A DNA stretch of 5,726 nt from Planctomycetota bacterium (GTDB lineage: Bacteria; Planctomycetota; Planctomycetia; Planctomycetales; Planctomycetaceae), in contig JAPOLP010000409.1 of NCBI GenBank assembly GCA_029977045.1, positions 1 to 5,726 on the forward strand. The letters run 5' to 3'. The notes under the pieces were generated by a model, which saw only the letters and a list, made by a program, of their open reading frames with translations, made no database searches and had not been told where the DNA came from. Each line of letters begins with the position of its first letter. Positions within the stretch are counted from its first letter, which is position 1. Positions 1 through 5,438 of this stretch are shown here, in pieces. The position numbers and the translations under genes are program-made.

Positions 1-185
1 GCAGCTTGCTGGGCAACGGCATGATGTGGTTGGGTTCGGACCTGATTAACCGCTTCGTCGACAAGCACCATCCCGTCGTGCGTTTTGGCGGACTTGCTTT
101 GATCCTCACCTTGATCGCCGTGATCGAGTTCCTCTATCGCCGAGCAAAACGGGCCGATGCAGAAGCGTCAAAATCGTCGGGTTGA
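1..185 (+). CDS. C-terminal end of an integral membrane protein (partial; possibly TerC-like)
   Basis: The reading frame is open from the window edge (first whole codon at base 3) to TGA at 183-185, giving about 60 residues. It contains a clear hydrophobic helix (FGGLALILTLIAVIEFLY) followed by a positively charged tail (RRAKRADAEASK), so the chain ends with a membrane segment and a basic, probably cytoplasmic, C-terminus. The segment before the helix (SDLINRFVDKHHPVVRF) recalls the F-x-x-(R/K)-H-P-x-V loop before a late helix in TerC-family membrane proteins, but this is a resemblance from memory only. The start and most of the protein lie outside the window. I am confident it is coding and membrane-bound, and unsure of the family. 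Confidence 0.7.
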   Translation, partial: SLLGNGMMWLGSDLINRFVDKHHPVVRFGGLALILTLIAVIEFLYRRAKRADAEASKSSG

Positions 186-420
186 ATTCCCAACTGAGGA
201 CGCGTTCGGCAACCACCTGCTATAACCCGCGTGCTGATCCGCACGGTCTGTGCCGGGCTGACGCGCGAAGTCCTGGCGGCTCAGCTCACGAGTTCGTGGT
301 CGAACTGCGGCACGGCGTTCGCATTTCCCATCACTGGTTGCCGGGCACGTTCCGGCATCGGAGAGGACGGAAGGTCGCGTTTCTGGCTGTGAACTCCGAA
401 GGTTCTCTCACATGCGCGAG

Positions 421-425
421 AAAGG
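421..425 (+). promoter_or_regulatory. Ribosome binding site of the universal stress protein gene
   Basis: AAAGG (GAAAGG counting base 420) lies 8 bases before the ATG at 434. It supports that start over the much longer upstream extension of the same frame, whose residues resemble no Usp sequence. Confidence 0.6.
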
Positions 426-433
426 TACATGTC

Positions 434-874
434 ATGAGCTGGCTGCCCAAGAAAACCGTGCTGGTTCCTACCGACTTCTCCGAACCATCGGCCGAGGCCG
501 TTCACACCGCTCTGGAACTGGTTGAAAGCGGCGCCGACGTTCATGTCCTGCACGTCCTGCAGCCGATCGAGCACACCGCTCCGGAAGTCCTCTTCGGCGA
601 CCTCGACGACGAAACACGCACGCAGAAGGCGGCGCAGTTCCTGACCGACTTCCTGGAACGCCACGGCATCAACGGAGTCACGAAAACCGTCCGCATCGGC
701 GACCCCGGAATGCTCGTCTCCGAGTACGCCGCCGAGATCAAAGCCGACCTGATCGTGATCCCGTCACACGGTCATCACGGTCTGCGCCGCATCCTGCTCG
801 GCTCTGTCGCCGAACGCATCATCCGCCACGCCGAGTGCCCCACCCTCGTCCTGCGCCGGATGGACCGCGACTGA
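434..874 (+). CDS. Universal stress protein, single UspA domain
   Basis: Encodes 146 residues, the usual size of a one-domain Usp. Usp proteins are small cytoplasmic alpha/beta nucleotide-binding-fold proteins that accumulate under starvation or stress; many bind ATP, and the exact role varies. The N-terminal strand KTVLVPTDFSEPS (residues 7-19) carries the Asp (D14) expected to face the nucleotide. The C-terminal part SHG-x9-GS (residues 111-124), followed by VAERIIRHAECPTLVLR, is the typical phosphate-binding loop and last strand. The classic pattern is G-x2-G-x9-G-(S/T); here the first Gly is Pro110, while G113, G123 and S124 remain. The start at 434 is chosen because homology begins there and an AAAGG site sits 8 bases upstream; the frame stays open back to 182 with unrelated residues. 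It lies 248 bases after the membrane-protein gene and 215 before the DUF1501 gene on the same strand, so an operon is possible but not shown. Confidence 0.93.
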   Translation: MSWLPKKTVLVPTDFSEPSAEAVHTALELVESGADVHVLHVLQPIEHTAPEVLFGDLDDETRTQKAAQFLTDFLERHGINGVTKTVRIGDPGMLVSEYAAEIKADLIVIPSHGHHGLRRILLGSVAERIIRHAECPTLVLRRMDRD

Positions 875-920
875 CGATCGACCTGAGACGAAGTCCTGCC
901 AGACGCTGACCGCCACACGT

Positions 921-932
921 CAGACCGGTCTG
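921..932. repeat. Perfect 12-base palindrome between usp and the DUF1501 gene
   Basis: CAGACCGGTCTG reads the same on both strands and lies 47 bases after the usp stop and 158 before the DUF1501 start. It has no loop and no following T-run, so it does not look like a terminator; a regulator half-site pair is possible. The same 12-mer occurs at 2828-2839 inside the pectate lyase gene, which argues for coincidence. No function is assigned. Confidence 0.4.
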
Positions 933-1089
933 TCACAACGTAACGCCGTGAACTCTGCCTCACGTCGCAGGTGATCTTTGCCGAACGACGGGAAAGAGCG
1001 AATAATTCTCCACCCCGACCCGCTCACAATCACGGTGCGGATCGCGAGTCGGAAAAGAGCCAACTGGCCGCACGGCCATTGAGGAATCC

Positions 1090-2427
1090 ATGCTGAAGAT
1101 TCAGGGCAAACAGGCAGGGGCGCAGTCATTCTGTGACCGGATCGCTCGTCGGAAATTTCTGCAGATCGGTGCGCTGGGGACATTCGGCCTGAGTCTGCCG
1201 TCACTGTTGAAGGCTGAGCGAGCCGCCGGACGCACGAAAAAGTCCGTGATCCTCGTCTGGATGCACGGCGGACCATCGCAGCTCGACATGTACGATATGA
1301 AGCCGCTGGCTCCGTCTGAGTACCGCGGAGCGTTCTCGCCCGTCGCGTCGAACCTGCCGGGTCTGGATGTCTGCGAGCTGCTGCCCGAGCACGCGAAGGT
1401 CGCGGACAAATGCACGATCGTCCGCAGCTTCTCGCACAACAATGGAGACCACTGGGCCGCCGCTCACTGGATGCTGACCGGTCGCCTCGGAGCCACCGGA
1501 GCTGACCGACCCGCGCGTCACCCATCGATGGGAGCCGTCGCCTCACATCTGCTCGGCCCGACGCAGTCAGGGTCGCTCTCCAGCGTCAACATGAACGACG
1601 GCGGCTTCGGCTATCACGGCGGAGCCTGGCTGGGCGTCAATTACAACCCGTTCCGCTACGGCGAATTCAGCTACGGCAACGAAGCCGGTCGTCTGCCCAC
1701 CGGCGACCACAAGAGTTTCTCGCTGGTCGACGGCCTCTCCGAACAGCGGATGATGAACCGCGTCGACCTGCAGCAGCAGCTCGATCAGCTGAAACGGAAG
1801 ATCGACAGCAACCGCACGTTCGAATCGATGGACGCCGTTGATCAGCAGGCTCTGGACATCGTCCTCTCCGGTCGAGTCCGCAAGGCGTTCAACATCGAAG
1901 AAGAACACGCCAGCCTCCGCGAACGTTACGGCGACGGCTGGGGCGAGCAGGCTCTGCTGGCCAGACGCCTCATCGAAGCCGGCGTCCGTTTCGTCTCGTT
2001 GAACACCGGCTACTTCGACGATCACTCGAATATCGAACGAGCACTCCGCGACAAGCTGCCGCGTCACGACAAGGCCGTCGGCGTTCTGATTCAGGATCTG
2101 GCTGAACGAGGAATGCTCGACGACACACTGGTCGTCGTCGCAGGCGAGTTCGGTCACACGCCCCGCATCAACGACAACGCCGGTCGCGACCACTGGCCGC
2201 AGTCGCAGAGTCTTCTGTTCGCTGGCGGCGGTTTCCGTCACGGACAGGTGATCGGCAGCACGAACGACAAGGCCGAATTTCCAACCTCCCGAGCCATCGG
2301 TGTCGAGGACTTCTGCGCGACCGTGTTCCACTCGCTAGGCCTGCGGATCGAAGACAAGATCACGGACCTCGCCGGTCGCCCGACGAACATCGTCCCCGGC
2401 GGCGAAGTCATCCGCGAACTGCTGTAG
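1090..2427 (+). CDS. DUF1501 family protein with twin-arginine signal
   Basis: Encodes 445 residues, a usual full length. DUF1501 proteins belong to the alkaline-phosphatase/sulfatase-like fold, are very numerous in Planctomycetota, and have no settled biochemical function. Residues 1-44 are a Tat signal: IARRKFLQIG (twin Arg R20-R21) followed by a weakly hydrophobic stretch ending near SLPSLLKA, so the protein should be exported folded, probably with metal bound. Family motifs follow in order: HGGPSQLDMYDMKP (59-72), a His-rich NNGDHWAAAHWMLTG (117-131), YFDDHSN (308-314), GEFGHTP (352-358) and NAGRDHWP (363-370). The C-terminus (LAGRPTNIVPGG) is also typical. The conserved H and D residues are the likely metal ligands (inference). 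In memory the GEFG motif is more often GEFGRTP; here the R is H356. GAGGA at 1081-1085 lies only 4 bases before the ATG, a short spacing. The common partner gene (DUF1549/DUF1553, PSD1-PSCyt type) is absent from this window. The protein is convergent with the pectin genes. Confidence 0.95.
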   Translation: MLKIQGKQAGAQSFCDRIARRKFLQIGALGTFGLSLPSLLKAERAAGRTKKSVILVWMHGGPSQLDMYDMKPLAPSEYRGAFSPVASNLPGLDVCELLPEHAKVADKCTIVRSFSHNNGDHWAAAHWMLTGRLGATGADRPARHPSMGAVASHLLGPTQSGSLSSVNMNDGGFGYHGGAWLGVNYNPFRYGEFSYGNEAGRLPTGDHKSFSLVDGLSEQRMMNRVDLQQQLDQLKRKIDSNRTFESMDAVDQQALDIVLSGRVRKAFNIEEEHASLRERYGDGWGEQALLARRLIEAGVRFVSLNTGYFDDHSNIERALRDKLPRHDKAVGVLIQDLAERGMLDDTLVVVAGEFGHTPRINDNAGRDHWPQSQSLLFAGGGFRHGQVIGSTNDKAEFPTSRAIGVEDFCATVFHSLGLRIEDKITDLAGRPTNIVPGGEVIRELL

Positions 2428-2479
2428 GCCGACCGCTGCTCGACGCGCGCAGACGTTTCAATGCACTAGCGACCGTCGT

Positions 2480-2548
2480 TGCAGCGCAAAGTCGCGAAGA
2501 TTCGCAAAGACTTCGCGTCCCTTTGAGCCTTCGCGTCTTTGCGCTGCA
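2480..2548. repeat. Inverted repeat (20-bp arms) built from an 18-base iterated unit, between convergent genes
   Basis: Arm 2480-2499 (TGCAGCGCAAAGTCGCGAAG) pairs with arm 2529-2548, with one T-T mismatch (2492/2536) and a 29-base loop. The interior repeats the same words: CGCAAAG at 2485 and 2503, and CTTCGCGTC at 2511 and 2529, each 18 bases apart. It sits between the stop of the DUF1501 gene and the stop of the pectate lyase gene, so a transcript from either side would form a long hairpin and it may act as a two-way terminator. There is no T-run, so classic intrinsic termination is not shown. The word type (TTCGCGTCTTTGCG) resembles dispersed intergenic repeats I recall from planctomycete and other genomes; that is from memory, not a search. 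Confidence 0.7.
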
Positions 2549-2584
2549 GTCAGCCGAAGAAATGGGAGGTCGTTTCAGACAAGT

Positions 2585-3994
2585 TCATTTGTCGCGCGGG
2601 CTCGTGCCGAATTCGCCGACCAGCGAGCCCAGGTACTCTTCGAGATTCGTGTACCCGTCGCCGTCTCGATCAGTGACGCCGTCGGCAGCGTCGCTGGTAT
2701 CCAGGCGGTGAGCCGTTTCCCAGTGGTTCGGCATCCCGTCGCCGTCGGTGTCCCAGTCAGCGGGACGTCGGACTTCGGGGTACTCCTCCCACCCGCCAAC
2801 GTCCTCCTGGGAATCCGGCAGACCAGGCAGACCGGTCTGACTGCCGCGAAACCGGCACTTGCCGCTGCGGACTTCATCCAGAATTCGCCGATCGTGATCG
2901 TCCAGCACCGGCAGTGAACAGCCGACGTTGCCGAGCACGTCGTCGTACGCGTCCTCTGCTGACTGCGTCCGGACATGCGCTGCGAAGAACGGCTCGTCAT
3001 GCACGTAGTCGTCGGCAGGCACGTTCGGCCACGGCTTGAAACCGCCGAGCTTTTCGTCCGCCGCAACGTGGCCCGCGAGTACGTTGCCCTCAATGAAATA
3101 CTCCTGCGGCCCGTAGAGATGCACCCACTCCAGCTCGGGGCGAATGACGAAGAACGTCTTTGTCGCCGGCCCCGGCTTGTAGAAGTTATTGACGAACTGC
3201 ACGCGAGCTGCCCCGCCGTCGGTCGTCCGGTTCTTCCAGTTGAAGACGACGTTGTTGCGGATGTCGAGCCAGCCGGTGTGGCGTTTCTGCTTGTCGAGAC
3301 CCCCGGCCAGGCTCCAGTTGCGACCCGCGCAGTTCGCCAGCAGGTTGTGGTGAAAGCTGCCGGTCATCCCGCCAATGCTCGCCGCGTAACCGTGCTCGGT
3401 CCCCGGCGGATACTTGCGATGCCCGGCGGCGTTGAGTGCTTCGGAAATCAGAGTTCGCTGCAGCGTGATGTTCTTCGCGCCGCGCGAACTGAAAGCCTCG
3501 TCCATCGTCCAGCTGATCGAGCAGTGGTCGATGATGCAGTCGTCCGAGTAGGCCATGCCCATCCCGTCGAGCGTCTCGCCCGAGATGTTCCCCGGTCGGA
3601 CCCGCACAAACCGGATGATGACATCGTGCGTCGCGTACAGCCCGAAGTTGAACTTGCGAATGCAGATCCCCCTACCCGGTGCCGTCTGCCCTGCGACGGT
3701 CAGAAACGGATTCCGCACGATCAGCCGCGACTCCAGCGTGATCATTCCCGAGACGTCGAACACGACGGTTCGAGGCCCCTCCGCTTCCACCGCCTCGCGC
3801 AGGCTGCCTGGCCCGCGGTCGTTGAGATTCGCGACGTGCATCACCCGCCCACCGCGGCCGCCCTTCGCAAACCGGCCATAACCCTCAGCAGTCGGAAACG
3901 CGAGCTGCCGGTCCGGAGCCGCGCGGTCGTCGGCCTCGACGCTAATCAGAGCCGCCATGCACAGCAGAGCAAAGACAAGAACGGCGATCTTCAC
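2585..3994 (-). CDS. Exported pectate lyase (PL1-type parallel beta-helix) with C-terminal Ca-binding repeats
   Basis: Encodes 469 residues from a GTG start. It should cleave polygalacturonate by beta-elimination, giving unsaturated oligogalacturonides. Residues 1-21 are a Sec signal (KIAVLVFALLCMAALISVEA). The lyase domain opens with AFPTAEGYGRFAKGGRGG (residues 32-49), the usual start of bacterial pectate lyases, then GPGSLREAV, VRVRPGN (near 130-136), IIDHCSISWTMDEA (154-167, the vWIDH-like motif of PL1) and HHNLLANCAGRNW (215-227). A linker leads to two DxDGDG loops, DTDGDGMPNHWE (415-426) and DRDGDGYTNLEEYL (442-455), which resemble thrombospondin type-3 or EF-hand-like Ca sites. The start is set by the signal peptide, by GGGAGG 4 bases upstream, and by the GTGA overlap with the stop of the Ogl-like gene. 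The frame stays open to an ATG at 4066, but that start would bury the signal peptide behind 24 residues. It forms an operon with the preceding gene. Exact substrate (pectate or methylated pectin) is not determinable. Confidence 0.92.
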   Translation of the reverse strand: MKIAVLVFALLCMAALISVEADDRAAPDRQLAFPTAEGYGRFAKGGRGGRVMHVANLNDRGPGSLREAVEAEGPRTVVFDVSGMITLESRLIVRNPFLTVAGQTAPGRGICIRKFNFGLYATHDVIIRFVRVRPGNISGETLDGMGMAYSDDCIIDHCSISWTMDEAFSSRGAKNITLQRTLISEALNAAGHRKYPPGTEHGYAASIGGMTGSFHHNLLANCAGRNWSLAGGLDKQKRHTGWLDIRNNVVFNWKNRTTDGGAARVQFVNNFYKPGPATKTFFVIRPELEWVHLYGPQEYFIEGNVLAGHVAADEKLGGFKPWPNVPADDYVHDEPFFAAHVRTQSAEDAYDDVLGNVGCSLPVLDDHDRRILDEVRSGKCRFRGSQTGLPGLPDSQEDVGGWEEYPEVRRPADWDTDGDGMPNHWETAHRLDTSDAADGVTDRDGDGYTNLEEYLGSLVGEFGTSPRDK

Positions 3995-5262
3995 TCGGCC
4001 TCCCGTTCGACGCTCACCGCGTAAACGTGACGTTCGCCGTGCATGTTTGATCGGAAGACGATCCACTGGCCGTCCGGTGTAAACGTGACGTTCGGTTCCA
4101 GGCGGTAGTCGTGCGTCGAGAGGTCAACCAGCCGCTCGGCAATCAGGCGTCCGGACTTTGCTGGCTCGCCGCTGACCGTTGCCGTTTCAAACTCGTCAGC
4201 CGGTCGGAACAGATAGATCCACTGGCCGTTGCCCGGCGGGTTGAGCCGCTTCTTTTCCGGCAGCGGAGTCTGGTTCGCGACGCTGTTCGGGCCGCCGCCA
4301 TCGCCGACAAACAGCTTGCCATCGCGCGAGACGTTGTAGTGCACCGACCACTCCTCGCGGGCCAGCGAGTACCGAATACGTTCTCCGGTCTCGACGTTGA
4401 CGCCGGCCAGCCAGAACTCGGTCGCTCGCGGAGTCTGCAGGTCGTACCAGACCCACTTGCCGTCCGCACTGAAGAACTCGTGCCCGGCGATTTCGTACTG
4501 TTGCTGGCGGCGGTGCATCAGCTTCGGCTGGTCGCTGCCGAAGCGAATCGTCCAGACACGATCAACGTCGTGCCACAGGCCCTCGTGACAGAACAGTGCG
4601 AGCTTCGGGTCCGTCGGCGAACACTGCCCGTGATTCAGCCAGTCACTCGATGGGTGAAACGTCTCGATCTCTCCGGTTTCGATGCTGGCCGTGAAAAACT
4701 TCATCTGCCGAGGCGACGCGGGATCAGGCCGTTGTCCGGGGCTGCTGCTCGTGCCCGTCCGCTCGCGAATCGTGCCGAACAGCAGTGTCTCATCCGCGTT
4801 GACTCCGTTGAGGCTCGCACCAAACGGCAGAGTCGCGACGTCGCGTGTTTCAAGCGTGTCCAGGTGCGTCGCTCGAACAATTACTCCGGTGCGATCAAAC
4901 GCTGAGTAGTAGACGTGCCGTGTTCGGCGACCGACCTCGATCCCGCTGCTGCCCCCCATCCGGTACTGCCTGCGAGGCACAATCACTCGCAACTCGCGAG
5001 TTTTCAGGTCGACGGTCTCCAGCCCACGCGGCGTCACAATCAGCAGCTGGTCGCCCTCGGGCGAGTACGCGTTCTGATGGAAATACCGACTCGCACTCCC
5101 GTCCAGATCCGACAGCCGCACCACCCGATGCCCGGTCTTCACATCCACCCATTCCCTGGGCACGTCACGACTGGAAGCTGGCTCGTCAGCAACGACCTGC
5201 CCGGCGAACAGGCAGCCAATGAAAACCGCTACCAAAACCGCACGACAAAGGATGGACATCAT
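3991..5262 (-). CDS. ogl: Exported oligogalacturonate-lyase-like beta-propeller (PL22 type)
   Basis: Encodes 423 residues; classic Ogl proteins have about 390 and no signal. Ogl (EC 4.2.2.6) cuts short oligogalacturonides to unsaturated monomers. Residues 1-25 (MMSILCRAVLVAVFIGCLFAGQVVA) form a Sec signal with cleavage expected before DEPASS. Family motifs are YFHQNAYSPEGD (60-71), NHGQCSPTDP with LFCHEG (210-229), GHEFF (260-264), WSVHYNVSRDG (305-315) and EPNVTFTPDG (389-398). Repeated DGKWVWY, NGQWIYLF and DGQWIVF (starting near 267, 345 and 397) are propeller-blade strands. H308 probably matches a known Mn ligand, but the Q-x2-H-x-H segment of classic Ogl reads YRLEPN here (residues 386-391), so activity is not certain. 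The start is chosen from GAGG 8 bases upstream and the signal; the frame stays open to 5367, and an ATG at 5280 is a weaker option. The TGA overlaps the pectate lyase start. Other TolB-like propellers are the main alternative, but the motifs and neighbour favour Ogl. Confidence 0.87.
   Translation of the reverse strand: MMSILCRAVLVAVFIGCLFAGQVVADEPASSRDVPREWVDVKTGHRVVRLSDLDGSASRYFHQNAYSPEGDQLLIVTPRGLETVDLKTRELRVIVPRRQYRMGGSSGIEVGRRTRHVYYSAFDRTGVIVRATHLDTLETRDVATLPFGASLNGVNADETLLFGTIRERTGTSSSPGQRPDPASPRQMKFFTASIETGEIETFHPSSDWLNHGQCSPTDPKLALFCHEGLWHDVDRVWTIRFGSDQPKLMHRRQQQYEIAGHEFFSADGKWVWYDLQTPRATEFWLAGVNVETGERIRYSLAREEWSVHYNVSRDGKLFVGDGGGPNSVANQTPLPEKKRLNPPGNGQWIYLFRPADEFETATVSGEPAKSGRLIAERLVDLSTHDYRLEPNVTFTPDGQWIVFRSNMHGERHVYAVSVEREAE
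3999..4004 (-). promoter_or_regulatory. Ribosome binding site of the pectate lyase gene, inside the Ogl-like coding end
   Basis: The minus strand reads GGGAGG-CCGA-GTG: a strong purine site 4 bases before the GTG at 3994. It overlaps the last codons of the upstream gene, whose TGA (3993-3991) shares bases with the GTG (GTGA). This decides the GTG start and points to translational coupling. Confidence 0.75.
4021..4094. repeat. Two identical 16-mers with a palindromic core, 58 bases apart
   Basis: GTAAACGTGACGTTCG occurs at 4021-4036 and again at 4079-4094. Each contains AACGT-G-ACGTT, a perfect inverted repeat around one base (4024-4034 and 4082-4092). Both lie in the 3' end of the Ogl-like gene, about 30 and 90 bases upstream of the pectate lyase start. 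They are read in different frames (as ERHVY and PNVTF on the minus strand), so the identity is not due to a repeated protein motif. An internal operator pair is possible but unproven. Confidence 0.5.
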
Positions 5263-5270
5263 TAACCAGA

Positions 5271-5274
5271 CCTC
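5271..5274 (-). promoter_or_regulatory. Ribosome binding site of the Ogl-like gene
   Basis: The minus strand reads GAGG then 8 bases then ATGATG (5262-5257). The spacing favours the first of the two adjacent Met codons as the start and gives a well-formed signal peptide. Confidence 0.65.
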
Positions 5275-5347
5275 AAACATCTCTCTGGAAGCTAACGCGG
5301 CCATGGTAACGCCCCGACAAACTCTCGCGAGCCGCACCCACTGGTTA

Positions 5348-5384
5348 CCTCTGCGCTCTCCGCGCATCCTCAGCGGTCTCTGCG
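5348..5384. repeat. Degenerate CTCTGCG short tandem-type repeat in the divergent intergenic region
   Basis: Four related words follow each other: CCTCTGCG (5348), CTCTCCGCG (5356), a CCTCAGCG form (5368) and CTCTGCG (5378), followed by TTTAAAACG. The spacing is about 9 to 11 bases. The array lies between the Ogl-like gene (leftward) and the epmA-like gene (rightward), in what must be promoter or leader DNA for both. It resembles dispersed CTCTGCG intergenic repeats that I recall from several phyla. No function is known to me. No convincing -35/-10 pair was found in 5263-5438; the only AT-rich spot is TTTAAAA at 5385-5391. Confidence 0.6.
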
Positions 5385-5438
5385 TTTAAAACGACTCCCT
5401 CCTCGAGCAACCAGCCAACCGGCTACTCTCCCCGCACC

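Noticed and set aside
291..357. Two small hairpins (AGTTCG/CGAACT at 291-306 and TGCCGG/CCGGCA at 339-357) as terminators
   Set aside because: Each stem is only 6 bp with no following T-run, and such hairpins are expected by chance in GC-rich DNA.
182..433. N-terminal extension of the universal stress protein by 84 codons
   Set aside because: The residues resemble no Usp sequence, the normal domain begins at 434, and that ATG has its own ribosome site.
920..1546. 208-codon open frame on the minus strand over the usp-DUF1501 gap
   Set aside because: Most of it is opposite the DUF1501 gene; the product is Arg/Ser-rich low-complexity with no domain.
1567..2331. 254-codon open frame on the minus strand inside the DUF1501 gene
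   Set aside because: It lies wholly opposite a confidently identified gene, and long antisense frames are usual in GC-rich coding DNA. The product has no recognisable domain.
2480..2548. CRISPR array or attachment site
   Set aside because: The words are short, inverted and degenerate, with no unique spacers and no cas, integrase or tRNA gene nearby.
2975..4024. 349-codon open frame on the plus strand opposite the pectate lyase gene
   Set aside because: Arg/Pro/Val-rich composition without domains; it is a shadow of the pectate lyase codons.
4060..4229. Exact 14-mer GATCCACTGGCCGT at 4060 and 4216 as a DNA element
   Set aside because: Both copies encode the same protein motif (GQWI) in the same frame, so this reflects repeated beta-propeller blades and not a separate DNA signal.
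4111..4905. 264-codon open frame on the plus strand opposite the Ogl-like gene
   Set aside because: Same reason: it is opposite a gene with clear family motifs and a signal peptide.
5263..5367. Longer N-terminus of the Ogl-like protein from the ATG at 5367
   Set aside because: It would place 35 unrelated residues before a good signal peptide and would overlap the CTCTGCG repeat; the ATG at 5262 has GAGG at the right distance.
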